Positions 7,039 to 15,776 of a stretch of 64,000 nt of DNA are shown here, in pieces. The stretch comes from an uncultured Kiloniellaceae bacterium. GTDB taxonomy: Bacteria; Pseudomonadota; Alphaproteobacteria; Kiloniellales; Kiloniellaceae. A program made the position numbers and the translations under genes. The first letter of the stretch is position 1; each line of letters begins with the position of its first letter. The DNA is taken from positions 299,642-363,641 of the forward strand of contig CANMQP010000013.1 in assembly GCA_947500035.1 (NCBI GenBank), in the 5' to 3' direction. The notes beneath the pieces were generated by a model. The model saw only the letters and a list, made by a program, of their open reading frames with translations. It searched no databases and was not told the origin of the DNA.

Positions 7039-8778
7039 ATGACTTCGATTGATCCCGTCACGCTCTCGGTCCTGAAGGGCCGGCTGGAACAGATCGCCGA
7101 CGAGATGGACGCGACCCTGTTCCGCTCGGCCTTCAATCCGATCATTGCCGAAGCCCATGACGCCAGCCACGGCCTCTACGACGCAAAGACCGGCGACACC
7201 TTGATCCAGGGCAAGAGCGGCCTGCCGGTCTTCGTCGGCGCCATGTCCTTCGCCGTGAAGGCGGTCATCGACAAGGCCGCCGCCGCGGGCGAAGTGCCCC
7301 AGGACGGCGACGTTTACATCTTCAACGATCCTTACGACGGCGGCACGCATCTGTCGGATTTCAAGCTGGTGCGGCCCTTTTACCGAAACGGCGAACTCTT
7401 CTGTTATCTGGCGTCGGTCGGGCACTGGCACGATGTCGGCGGTAACGTGCCCGGAAACTATAATCCAGTGGCCACGGAGTGCTTCCAGGAAGGCATGCTG
7501 ATCCCGCCGGTCAAACTCTACGTCAAGGGGGAGTTGCGGCAAGACATCATCACCATCCTGCAGGCCAACTCGCGCCTGCCGGGCAGCCTTTACGGCGACC
7601 TCAACGGGCAACTCAATGCCCTGGATCTCGGCGTGCAGCGCCTGCACAAACTGCTCGACGAATATGGCGAAGCGTCGATCTCGGAAACCCTGGTCGAGCT
7701 GCGCAAACGCGCCGCACAACTGATGTCCAGTTTCATCTCGGAACTGCCCGAAGGCCGATATGCGGCCGAAGACTGGCTGGACAACGACGGGATCACCGAC
7801 GAGCCCCTGAAAATCGCCCTTGATATGGAAATCCGGAACGGGCGCATGACCCTGGATTTCTCCCGCAGTTCGCAGGCTTGCGCCGGACCGGTCAATATCG
7901 CGCGCTCGACCACCGTTGCGTCCTGCTACGTTGCCCTGAAGCATATCTTCAAGGACGTCCCCGCGAACGCCGGTGTGCTCGATCCCATCGACTTCGTAAT
8001 CCCGGGCAATAGCCTGCTGAGCGTGAAGGCGCCGAAACCGGTCGGCGGTTATACGGAGACCATTCTGCGCGTCATCGACGTGATCTTCGTTGCGTTGTCC
8101 CAGGCGAACCCGGAGATCACCAATGGCTGCGCCTACGGCACCATCAATGCTCTCTCGCTGGCGGGTCACCGCAAGGACGGGCGCCGATGGGTCATGTTCT
8201 CCTTCTTCGGCGGAGGGCACGGCGGTCATCCGGACGGCGACGGTCTGAACCACGGCAACGCACCGATTTCGACGGCGACCATCCCGCCGCTGGAGATTCT
8301 GGAGGCCGCCTATCCCGTTCGCTTCACCCAATGGGCGCTGCGTCCGGACAGTGGCGGTGTCGGCGCACATCGCGGCGGCTGCGGCGCGATCTATGAACTC
8401 GAGCTTCTGGAGGAAAAGGCGGAAGTCTTCCTCTTTGGCGAGCGCGGCAAGTTCGCCCCGCCCGGCGTGGCCGGAGGTTCGGAGGGCGCAAAGAACCTTT
8501 TCAGGTACCAACAGGATGACGGCGAGCATTCGCCGCCCATGGCCTCGAAGATGGTCGGCATTAAACTGACCAAGGGGCAGCGGCTGCATCTGGAAACCCC
8601 CGGTGGCGGCGGCTATGGCCCGGCCCTGGAGCGTGACCCAAACTCGGTCGGTGAAGACGTGCGCCTGGGCTACATCAGCCCCGAGGCCGCGCGCGAAGAC
8701 TACGCCTGTGTCGTCGACGATCAGGGCAGGCCTGACATCAATGCGACCGAAGTCTTGCGCCGGGAGAGAGTTTCGTGA
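7039..8778 (+). CDS. hyuB: Hydantoinase B / oxoprolinase-family subunit
   Basis: 579 aa, the usual HyuB length. Family landmarks: DPVTLSVLKGRLEQIADEMD at the start, FNDPYDGGTHLSDFKLVRPF, SVGHWHDVGGNVPGNYNPVA, then a glycine-rich C-terminal half (GGYTETILRV, FGGGHGGHPDGDG, TPGGGGYGPALERDP). AGGA near 7028 within the preceding gene serves as its ribosome site. HyuB partners with HyuA in ATP-dependent opening of cyclic amides (N-methylhydantoin, 5-oxoproline) or in ATP-dependent carboxylations (acetone, acetophenone). No gamma subunit of the acetone carboxylase type is present. Position beside an isochorismatase-fold gene recalls N-methylhydantoinase/N-carbamoylsarcosine amidase pairs. Confidence 0.9.
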   Translation: MTSIDPVTLSVLKGRLEQIADEMDATLFRSAFNPIIAEAHDASHGLYDAKTGDTLIQGKSGLPVFVGAMSFAVKAVIDKAAAAGEVPQDGDVYIFNDPYDGGTHLSDFKLVRPFYRNGELFCYLASVGHWHDVGGNVPGNYNPVATECFQEGMLIPPVKLYVKGELRQDIITILQANSRLPGSLYGDLNGQLNALDLGVQRLHKLLDEYGEASISETLVELRKRAAQLMSSFISELPEGRYAAEDWLDNDGITDEPLKIALDMEIRNGRMTLDFSRSSQACAGPVNIARSTTVASCYVALKHIFKDVPANAGVLDPIDFVIPGNSLLSVKAPKPVGGYTETILRVIDVIFVALSQANPEITNGCAYGTINALSLAGHRKDGRRWVMFSFFGGGHGGHPDGDGLNHGNAPISTATIPPLEILEAAYPVRFTQWALRPDSGGVGAHRGGCGAIYELELLEEKAEVFLFGERGKFAPPGVAGGSEGAKNLFRYQQDDGEHSPPMASKMVGIKLTKGQRLHLETPGGGGYGPALERDPNSVGEDVRLGYISPEAAREDYACVVDDQGRPDINATEVLRRERVS

Positions 8779-10850
8779 GCAGTCAGGATCGCAAAACCGT
8801 CGTCGGCGTCGACGTCGGCGGAACCTACACCGATGTCTTTTTCCTGAACGAGGCGGACGGCACCTGCGATGTAGCCAAAGTGCCCACAACGCGGGGCGAC
8901 CAGTCCAAGGGTATCCGCAACGGCATTCAACAGCGGCTCGATCAATTGGGCGGTATCTCGACCATCGTTCACGGCACCACCGTCGGCACCAACGCTTTGC
9001 TGGAGCGCAAAGGCGCGCGCTGCGGCGTGATCACCACCAAGGGCTTTCGCGACGTGCTGGAAATGCGCCGCCGTGACAGACCGCAGACCTGGGGCCTCTG
9101 GGGCAAGTTCGAACCCATCGTGCCACGTGATCTCCGGGTAGAGGTGGAAGAGCGGGTCCTTGCGGACGGCACGCTTCTGGAACAGGCCGATCCGGGCCAG
9201 GTTCAGGCCGCCGCGCGCTTGTTGCTCGAACGGGGCGCCGAAGCGGTTTGCGTCTTCTTCATCAACTCCTATGCAAACCAGGAGAACGAACGCGCGGCAG
9301 TGCAGGCGGTCCGGGAGATCTGGCCAAGCGAACATGTCACGGCCTCCTCGGAAATCCTGCCGGAAGTGCGGGAGTTCGAACGGGCCTCGACCGCGTCGCT
9401 GAACGCCTATCTCCAGCCACCGGTGGGTGACTACCTCGAACGCCTGGAAGCGGGACTTCGGGACGGCGGCTTCGGCGGGCAGGTTCTGATCGTCCAGTCG
9501 AACGGCGGGGTCATGGCCGTGGAAACCGCCCGGCGTTTTCCGGTGCGCACGGCCCTCTCCGGCCCGGCTGCGGGCGTGATCGCCGCGGCGCACATCGCGG
9601 GCTCGGCGGGTTTTCCGAACGTCATCACCTGCGACATGGGCGGCACCAGCTTCGATGTCTCCCTGATCGCCGACGGCAAGAGCGCGCTCTTCCCGCAGAC
9701 TTCCATCGATTTCGGCATGGTGATCCGCACGCCGATGATCGAGATTACCACCATCGGCGCGGGCGGCGGCTCCATCGCCTGGGTCGACCGCGGCGGCCTG
9801 CTGCAGGTCGGGCCCGAGAGCGCGGGCTCCGATCCCGGACCGGTCTGTTACGGCCTCGGCAACGACCGGCCGACCGTTACCGACGCCAACGTCGTCCTGG
9901 GCCGAATCAATGCGGAACGGCCAATCGGCGGCAAGTTGGACCGGCTCGACGTCGAAGCCTCCAAGGCTGCGATCCAGAAACATGTTGCCGAACCGCTCAG
10001 CCTGGACATCATGACCGCTGCCGAAGCCATTATCCGGGTGGCCAACGCCAAGATGGCGGGCGCGATCCGGCTGGTCTCGGTCGAGCGCGGACACGATCCG
10101 AAAAACTTCTCCGCCATGCCCTTCGGCGGCGGCGGGGCATTGCACACCGGCGCGCTGATCAAGGAAGTCGGCCTCAAGTCAGCGCTGGTCCCGCGCTATC
10201 CCGGCGTGACCAGCGCCCTGGGCTGTGTGATTGCAGATATGCGCCATGACCGGGTGATGACGATCAATCGGATGCTCGAAGATCTCGACGTCCAGGCACT
10301 GGACCGGCAGATGAGCGAGACCGCCGCAGCGGGACAAGAATTGCTAAACGCGGCAGATGTCGTATTTGAAGGGACAGAATACCTTTTCGAACTTGACATG
10401 CATTATCTCGGACAGACTCACACCGTGTCTGTTCCATTAGCTCTCGAATTCGGAGGCGGGACGACCGGGGTCACGAGCGAGACCATCCGAGCCGCGTTCG
10501 AGGATACTTACCGTCAGACCTATGGCCGCCTGCTTGATGGAATCGCGATCCGGATCATGAACCTGCGTGTGACCGTGGTCGGCAAACGTCCGAAGTTCGA
10601 TCTCTCGATCCTTGCCCCCAAAACCGATGGCAAGAGCCGGGTCGAACCGACCGGCACCCGCGAGGTCTGGGCCGATGGCACCTGGCATGAGGCGGCAACC
10701 TACGAACGCCTGGTGCTGCCGGAGGGAACAAGGGTGCCCGGCCCGGCGATCCTGGAACAACCGGATACAACGATCTTTATCGATCCGGACCTGGAGGGGC
10801 TGGTCGATGGCTTCGGCAATCTGGTGATCACAAGAAAGGAAGAGGGCTGA
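8775..10850 (+). CDS. hyuA: Hydantoinase A / oxoprolinase-family ATPase subunit
   Basis: 691 aa from a GTG at 8775 overlapping the hyuB stop by four bases (GTGA). Actin-like ATPase motifs are visible: VVGVDVGGTYTDVFFL at the N-terminus, IVHGTTVGTNALLERKGA, and ITCDMGGTSFDVSLI with TIGAGGGSIAW in the middle. The C-terminal hydantoinase A domain follows (DPGPVCYG, PFGGGGALHTGALIKEVG, PGVTSALGCVIADMRHD). It supplies phosphoryl transfer from ATP to activate a lactam or imide for hydrolysis, or a ketone for carboxylation, together with HyuB. The ring substrate is not predictable from sequence. Bicistronic order B then A is common. Confidence 0.9.
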   Translation: MSSQDRKTVVGVDVGGTYTDVFFLNEADGTCDVAKVPTTRGDQSKGIRNGIQQRLDQLGGISTIVHGTTVGTNALLERKGARCGVITTKGFRDVLEMRRRDRPQTWGLWGKFEPIVPRDLRVEVEERVLADGTLLEQADPGQVQAAARLLLERGAEAVCVFFINSYANQENERAAVQAVREIWPSEHVTASSEILPEVREFERASTASLNAYLQPPVGDYLERLEAGLRDGGFGGQVLIVQSNGGVMAVETARRFPVRTALSGPAAGVIAAAHIAGSAGFPNVITCDMGGTSFDVSLIADGKSALFPQTSIDFGMVIRTPMIEITTIGAGGGSIAWVDRGGLLQVGPESAGSDPGPVCYGLGNDRPTVTDANVVLGRINAERPIGGKLDRLDVEASKAAIQKHVAEPLSLDIMTAAEAIIRVANAKMAGAIRLVSVERGHDPKNFSAMPFGGGGALHTGALIKEVGLKSALVPRYPGVTSALGCVIADMRHDRVMTINRMLEDLDVQALDRQMSETAAAGQELLNAADVVFEGTEYLFELDMHYLGQTHTVSVPLALEFGGGTTGVTSETIRAAFEDTYRQTYGRLLDGIAIRIMNLRVTVVGKRPKFDLSILAPKTDGKSRVEPTGTREVWADGTWHEAATYERLVLPEGTRVPGPAILEQPDTTIFIDPDLEGLVDGFGNLVITRKEEG

Positions 10851-10851
10851 C

Positions 10852-11454
10852 ATGAGCGCCATGGAACTCGGGCAGACGGCGTTGCTGCTGGTGGATATGC
10901 AGAACGACTTTCTGCATCCGGAAGGAGCCTACGCACGCGGCGGCGCGAAGTCGGACGCCATCGCCGCCTTGCCCGCGCGTTTGAAACCGGTCGCGGAGAA
11001 GATGCGCGAGAAGGGCGGATGGATCGTCTCGACACAGTTCACCCTGGTGCCCGGCAAGAACGGCGCCCCCTTTATCTCTCCTCATCTCAAAGAGCTGCGG
11101 CCTTTCCTGGGCAAAGGCGACTTCGCACCGGGCTCTTTCGGCCAGGCCCTGATCGACGATCTGGCGCCGGCGGATATCTCGGTCGAAAAGGTTGCTTACT
11201 CCGCCTTTTATATGAGCCGACTCGAATGGGTGCTGGGGCGCGCGGGGATCAAACACCTGGTCTTCGCCGGAATTGTCACCAACGGCGGGGTCGCCTCCAC
11301 CTTGCGTGACGCGCATGTGCGCGACTTTCATACGACGGTTCTCAGCGACGGCTGCGCAGCTTTTGACCAGAGCGTCCACGAAACGGCCATCGCCAGCATG
11401 AAGGGAATCGCAGAGATCAAAAGCTGTGCCGATTTCCTGGCCAACCTGGATTAA
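10852..11454 (+). CDS. Isochorismatase-fold hydrolase with the catalytic cysteine replaced by glycine
   Basis: 200 aa, cysteine-hydrolase/isochorismatase fold. The catalytic Asp15 (LLLVDMQNDFLHPEG) and Lys113 (VEKVAYSAFYMSR) are present. At the usual T-x-x-C-V-x-x-T-x-x-D-A motif the protein reads TNGGVASTLRDA (143-154), so Gly146 sits where amidases carry their nucleophile. Known family amidases (nicotinamidase, N-carbamoylsarcosine amidase, ureidoacrylate amidase) need that cysteine, whereas PhzD-type isochorismatases lack it and hydrolyse a vinyl ether by another mechanism. Here it directly follows hyuA (one-base gap) after GGAAGAGGG. Role: an unusual hydrolase or a non-catalytic binding protein; ordinary amidase activity is doubtful. 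Confidence 0.8.
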   Translation: MSAMELGQTALLLVDMQNDFLHPEGAYARGGAKSDAIAALPARLKPVAEKMREKGGWIVSTQFTLVPGKNGAPFISPHLKELRPFLGKGDFAPGSFGQALIDDLAPADISVEKVAYSAFYMSRLEWVLGRAGIKHLVFAGIVTNGGVASTLRDAHVRDFHTTVLSDGCAAFDQSVHETAIASMKGIAEIKSCADFLANLD

Positions 11455-11460
11455 ACTGCC

Positions 11461-12897
11461 GTGACGATTCTTTCACCAGAGGGTATAAGCTTTCCCATCA
11501 CTGTCCCGATCGTCATCATCGGTTCAGGCGCCTGCGGCCTGACCGCGGCCCTCGCGGCGAAAGATGCCGGTGCCGAGGTTCTGGTGCTGGAACGCGACCC
11601 GGTGCCCTCCGGCTCCACCGCGCTGTCCTCCGGACTGATCCCCGCCGCAGGCACCCGCTTTCAGACATCCGTCAAGGTCAAAGACACACCCGCCATCTTT
11701 GCGGAGGACATCCAGGCAAAGGCAGGCGGAGATGCCGAGCAGGCGATCGTCGATTGCGTGACGGAAAATGCCGGTCCCTGCCTTGAATGGCTCGCAGACC
11801 GCCATGATCTGGAATGGGTGGTGCTCGATGACTTTCTCTATCCCGGTCATTCCCGCTACCGGATGCATGCGGTTCCGGAGAAGACCGGTGCGGCCCTGAT
11901 CGGCCGCCTTATAGCCGCAGCGGAAACTGCCGGGGTCGACATCATGACGGATGCCCTGGTCACGGCTCTTTACGCAGACAGCAACACCGCCCGCATCTGC
12001 GGACTGCAGATCACGCGGCCGGACGGGACGAAGGAAGACATTGGCTGTGAGGCTTTGATTCTCGCCTGCAACGGCTACGGCGGCAACGCGGAAATGATTC
12101 GAAAATACATCCCCGAAATGGCCGGTGCCGACTACTTCGGCCACACTGGAAATCAGGGCGATGCAGTCATCTGGGGCCGCGAGCTGGGCGCCGCGACGCT
12201 TCATCTCAGCGCCTGTCAGGGTCATGGATCCGTTGCGACACCTCACGGAATTCTCATCACCTGGGCCCTGATGATGGAGGGCGGTATTCAGGTCAATCTG
12301 GCCGGCGAGCGGTTTTCGAACGAACACCAGGGCTATTCCGAACAGGCTGTGGACGTGCTGAAGCAGCCTGATGGCGTGGCCTGGAATGTCTTCGACGAAC
12401 GCCTGCATGATCTCGGCATGGCTTTCGAGGACTACCAGAATGCAGTCCGGCAAGGTGCCATACGCGAGGCTGAGTCTCTGGAAGAATTGGCGGCAGTCAC
12501 CGGACTTCCTCTCGATGCTCTGCGTAAATCCATCGCTGAAACAGCGGGCGATTCCACGGATCGCTTTGGCCGGAATTTCGCTGCGACGAAACCTCTTGAG
12601 CCGCCCTATCGCGCCGTCAAGGTCACCGGGACTCTCTTTCACACCCAGGGCGGTTTGCGGATCAACAATGATGCGCGCGCTCTGAAAGAGGACGCATCAC
12701 CGCTACCCAACCTGTTCGCGGGCGGTGGCGCTGCTTGCGGCGTATCGGGTCCGCGAATCAGCGGCTACCTTTCGGGGAACGGCCTTTTGACCGCCGTCAC
12801 CCTGGGGCGGATCGCGGGACAACGTGCCGCGGAACTCTTGTCCGGGCATAGCCTCAAACTGGTCATGGGTGGGGGCCGCCGCTCGACGGCCGGATAA
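11461..12897 (+). CDS. FAD-dependent dehydrogenase, fumarate reductase/KstD/tricarballylate dehydrogenase-like
   Basis: 478 aa from a GTG at 11461, six bases after the previous stop; no better start is close. An N-terminal FAD dinucleotide motif (VIIGSGACGLTAAL, then VLVLERD) is followed by SGSTALSSG. The C-terminal flavin region is also present: FHTQGGLRINNDARAL, NLFAGGGAACGVSGP and GYLSGNGLLTAVTLGRIAG. The family oxidises or reduces an alkane-alkene pair next to a carboxylate or ketone (fumarate, urocanate, 3-ketosteroids, tricarballylate). As last gene of the operon it could introduce the double bond that the hydratase later hydrates. No heme or Fe-S partner subunit is present, so the electron acceptor is unknown. 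Confidence 0.85.
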   Translation: MTILSPEGISFPITVPIVIIGSGACGLTAALAAKDAGAEVLVLERDPVPSGSTALSSGLIPAAGTRFQTSVKVKDTPAIFAEDIQAKAGGDAEQAIVDCVTENAGPCLEWLADRHDLEWVVLDDFLYPGHSRYRMHAVPEKTGAALIGRLIAAAETAGVDIMTDALVTALYADSNTARICGLQITRPDGTKEDIGCEALILACNGYGGNAEMIRKYIPEMAGADYFGHTGNQGDAVIWGRELGAATLHLSACQGHGSVATPHGILITWALMMEGGIQVNLAGERFSNEHQGYSEQAVDVLKQPDGVAWNVFDERLHDLGMAFEDYQNAVRQGAIREAESLEELAAVTGLPLDALRKSIAETAGDSTDRFGRNFAATKPLEPPYRAVKVTGTLFHTQGGLRINNDARALKEDASPLPNLFAGGGAACGVSGPRISGYLSGNGLLTAVTLGRIAGQRAAELLSGHSLKLVMGGGRRSTAG

Positions 12898-12970
12898 AAA
12901 TAGGGCAGGCTTGCGGTGTCGATAAGGCTAAGAAGAATAGAGTCTTTCGCCTCGGATCGGGAGCAAACCT

Positions 12971-13462
12971 ATGCAGCCAGGTCGTCGCTTCGCGTCTCTG
13001 GTTTTGACAGCCAGCCTGCTTCTGGCAGCCTTCACACCTGTACGAGCAGAGATGGGGGCGCTCTATCTGAACAACTATGGCAGCGGCTGGGGTGTCTGGT
13101 TGCGCGGCCACAGCATTTTGAGAGAGACAGACCACGACTACATTCTGGAGGTCGAGCGGCTTTCGGTCGAACCCAATCGTGCCTATCCGCAGAGTTTTGA
13201 AATTTCCGGCTTCAAGTTGGCCTACTATTTCAAAGATAAAGAGAGCGGAGAACCCCTTGACGAGAATTCGATTTCAGGAATCTCCACGCCCTATCCCGCG
13301 AAACTTCACCCAAGCCGACCACTCGTCGTGGAGAACATGACAATCTCTGTGATGAAACCCGCGCCAGCGGATTTCTCCCAATCTCTGGTGCTCGAGCTTC
13401 ACGTGGTCACGCTGTCCGGAGTCTCGATCGGCGTAAAAGTCAGCGAACTGTTCGAGCCGTAA
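12971..13462 (+). CDS. Secreted protein of unknown function
   Basis: 163 aa. A clear Sec signal peptide opens the protein (positively charged MQPGRR, hydrophobic core LVLTASLLLAAF, likely cleavage after PVRA near residue 26), so the mature protein of about 137 residues is periplasmic or exported. No cysteine is present in the mature part. The sequence alternates short beta-like segments (GVWLRGHSILR, FKLAYYFKDK, LVLELHVVTLSGVSIGV), suggesting a small all-beta domain. I do not recognise a family. It is separated from the flavoprotein gene by about 70 bp and faces the aldo/keto reductase gene, so operon membership is uncertain. Confidence 0.65.
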   Translation: MQPGRRFASLVLTASLLLAAFTPVRAEMGALYLNNYGSGWGVWLRGHSILRETDHDYILEVERLSVEPNRAYPQSFEISGFKLAYYFKDKESGEPLDENSISGISTPYPAKLHPSRPLVVENMTISVMKPAPADFSQSLVLELHVVTLSGVSIGVKVSELFEP

Positions 13463-13496
13463 CGCCTGATTGCACGACGACAAAGAGGTCGTGCGC

Positions 13497-14327
13497 TCAG
13501 TTCTGGTCCCAGTCCGGTGAAAATTCGAAATCACAAATGCGGTAATTGCGGCTGCGCAAGGCCGAAATCGCAGCCATCTCTCCCGGGGTCAGTGCAAAGT
13601 CGAAGATCTCGAAATTCTGTTTAATGCGCCCGGCATTGCTGGAACGCGGAATAGCAATCACGCCGTCTTGCTGCACGTGCCAGCGCAAGACGATCTGCGC
13701 CGGGCTCTTGCCATAGCTTTGAGCTGGTCCGGCAACCTCGGGCGCCTCAAACAGCTCCGAGCCGCGTGCCAACGGGCAGTAGGAAACCAGTGCCATGCCG
13801 TGTCTTTTGCAGGCAGACATGACGCGGTCCTGATCGAGAAAAGGATGATACTCGACCTGATTGCAGGCCAGCGGGTGCTCTGAAAGAGCCACGGCTTCTT
13901 CGATCAGCGCCGAGGTAAAATTCGAGACACCGATATTACGCGCCAGACCCCGATCCCGCACCTCGTTCAGCGCTTTTACAGACTCCGCCAGAGGAATGGA
14001 TTTGGAAGGCCAGTGAATCAGCGCCAGATCGAGATAGTTCGTGCCGAGCCGTTTCAAACTGGCCTCAACCGAGCGCTGCAGATCCCCCTCGGCAATGTCG
14101 GTGGGCCAGACCTTGCTGGTCAGAAAGACTTCATCGCGGGTCAAACCTGACGCCCGTATGCCGGCGCCGACGGCCTCTTCATTCTCGTACATCGCCGCCG
14201 TGTCGATGTGGCGATAGCCCGACTTCAGCGCGCTTCCGACGAGCTCCGTCGCCAGATCCTCCTTCAGGGTCCAGGTGCCCAGACCGATCGCAGGAATGTT
14301 GGCGCCGTTTGCGGGAACTCTATGCAT
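13497..14327 (-). CDS. Aldo/keto reductase (2,5-diketo-D-gluconate reductase-like)
   Basis: 276 aa single-domain AKR. The catalytic tetrad is complete: Asp42 and Tyr47 (GYRHIDTAAMYENE), Lys72 (FLTSKVWP) and His105 (LALIHWPS). Other family signatures are GVSNF and CNQVEYHPFLDQ, and the NADPH-binding IPRSSNAGRI near the C-terminus. It would reduce an aldehyde or ketone with NADPH in the cytoplasm. Length and sequence style match the DkgA/DkgB group and other bacterial AKR5-like enzymes with broad carbonyl activity. It is a lone minus-strand gene beside divergent catabolic genes; its substrate cannot be deduced. Confidence 0.92.
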   Translation of the reverse strand: MHRVPANGANIPAIGLGTWTLKEDLATELVGSALKSGYRHIDTAAMYENEEAVGAGIRASGLTRDEVFLTSKVWPTDIAEGDLQRSVEASLKRLGTNYLDLALIHWPSKSIPLAESVKALNEVRDRGLARNIGVSNFTSALIEEAVALSEHPLACNQVEYHPFLDQDRVMSACKRHGMALVSYCPLARGSELFEAPEVAGPAQSYGKSPAQIVLRWHVQQDGVIAIPRSSNAGRIKQNFEIFDFALTPGEMAAISALRSRNYRICDFEFSPDWDQN

Positions 14328-14509
14328 GGGTTGGGTCCTTACAGCATGAGAAGTCAGGTCGAGAGAGCACAGGGAATCATAATCTAATGGCCCGCGGCCG
14401 CAAGTAAACGCCTCTCTGCAGTCCCCTGCTCAGAGCGACCTTGGTTTGCTGCCCGGACGCAAGCGGTGTTGGTGAAGCACGAAATTGCCGAAGCCGTGAC
14501 TGTACAAGT

Positions 14510-14523
14510 TGAGCCTTGGCTCA
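14510..14523. promoter_or_regulatory. Short palindrome upstream of the mandelate racemase-like gene
   Basis: TGAGCC (14510-14515) and GGCTCA (14518-14523) are perfect arms around TT, 43 bp before the start at 14566. It lies in the 238-bp divergent space between the aldo/keto reductase and the enolase-superfamily gene, where no other gene is seen. An operator for an unidentified regulator is possible. The element is short and could be chance. Confidence 0.3.
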
Positions 14524-14565
14524 GTAGTCTGGTCACATCTCATACTGCGCCGGGAAAAAGCGAAA

Positions 14566-15645
14566 ATGACCGACATTCCAATTGTGACCGGACTTAAAAG
14601 CCGCGCTGTCATTGCGCCTCTGCAACGGCCCGTGCGCACGGCTGTCGGCACGCTGCCGAGTGCGCCGCTGGTGCTGATCGACGTGGAAACCGACCAAGGC
14701 GTGACCGGACAGGCTTATGTCTTCGGCTATACCCCCGCGACCTTGAATGCGATCGTTGCATTCCTGTCGGAGCTTGAAGAGAGCTTGACCGGTCAGCGCG
14801 TCGCACCGGTCGAGCAGGCGCGGTTCTACGAGAACCGCTTTCGGCTTCTGGGCCGCCAGGGCTTGGTTGGCATGGCTCTCTCCTGCCTTGATATGGCGCT
14901 GTGGGACGCGCTGGGAAAAGCCGCTGGCCTGCCGGTGGTCAACCTGCTCGGTGGCCAGGCACGGCCGATGCCTGCCTACGATAGCTATGGCGTCGTCGAC
15001 CCGAAGGAGGACCGGGAAGACTTGGAGCGCTCGCTTGAACGCGGTTTCCGGGCGATCAAAATCAAAATCGGCGATGGCGATCTGGCGCGCGACATCGCAA
15101 TGGTCTCCGGCGTGCGCGAAATCATCGGGCCTGACGTCGAGCTGATGGTCGACTTCAATCAGTCGCGCAGCGTTCCCGATGCCATCCGCAGGATCGAGGT
15201 CTTGAGTGAATTTGATCTGGCATGGGTGGAAGAACCGGTCCCTGCCGAGGACTTCATAGGACATGCCGAGGTCCGCGCCGCCTCAACGCCACCGATCCAA
15301 ACCGGCGAGAACTGGTGGTTCCCGCAGGACATGGCCAAGGCAATCGACGCGGGCGCCTGCGACTGCGCCATGCCGGATCTCATGAAGATCGGCGGCATTA
15401 CGGCCTGGCTCCGGGCCGCCGGAATTGCCGAAGCCAACGCGATCCCGGTTTCCAGCCATCTCTTCGTAGAAGCCAGCGCCCACGTCCTGCCGGTCACGCC
15501 GACGGCTCACTACCTTGAGTTCCTCGACATTGCAGGCTCGATCCTGCGTGAACCCATGGAAGTGGAAGACGGCAAGGTGACGGCACGGGGTCCGGGCCTG
15601 GGCATGGTCTGGAACGAAGATGCGGTTGCACGTTTCGCCATTTGA
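14566..15645 (+). CDS. Mandelate racemase-type enolase-superfamily enzyme
   Basis: 359 aa from the ATG at 14566 (in-frame extension to 14509 is not needed), the same length as Pseudomonas mandelate racemase. Catalytic residues fall one position from the textbook enzyme: Lys165-x-Lys167, metal ligands Asp196, Glu222 and Glu248, the Asp271-His298 dyad, and Glu318. Flanking text (RTAVGT, APLVLIDV, AMPDLMKIGG, SSHLFVE, TPTAHYLE) is also close. The enzyme should abstract the alpha-proton of a 2-hydroxycarboxylate, as a racemase or dehydratase. No mandelate dehydrogenase or benzoylformate decarboxylase gene is nearby, so the natural substrate may differ from mandelate. An MmgE/PrpD gene follows. 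Confidence 0.88.
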   Translation: MTDIPIVTGLKSRAVIAPLQRPVRTAVGTLPSAPLVLIDVETDQGVTGQAYVFGYTPATLNAIVAFLSELEESLTGQRVAPVEQARFYENRFRLLGRQGLVGMALSCLDMALWDALGKAAGLPVVNLLGGQARPMPAYDSYGVVDPKEDREDLERSLERGFRAIKIKIGDGDLARDIAMVSGVREIIGPDVELMVDFNQSRSVPDAIRRIEVLSEFDLAWVEEPVPAEDFIGHAEVRAASTPPIQTGENWWFPQDMAKAIDAGACDCAMPDLMKIGGITAWLRAAGIAEANAIPVSSHLFVEASAHVLPVTPTAHYLEFLDIAGSILREPMEVEDGKVTARGPGLGMVWNEDAVARFAI

Positions 15646-15776
15646 CGGACCACGAGGAACCGGTCCCTGACTGCCGATCGGGGATAACTAAGAGTCGGAG
15701 AGAGAACCTCTGCAGCAGCGCCATCGGAATAAGCTGACTTTCGTAAGCGCAGTGAAATGTCCGTCACGCCGGAGGC

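Noticed and set aside
6976..10145. Long minus-strand open frames (637 and 474 residues) opposite hyuB and hyuA
   Set aside because: Sense strand carries clear HyuB/HyuA motifs and overlapping starts; the antisense translations are Arg/Asp/Gly-rich and meaningless.
7039..10850. Acetone carboxylase
   Set aside because: No gamma subunit and no related acetone genes; a cyclic amide/imide hydrolase fits the context better, though not proven.
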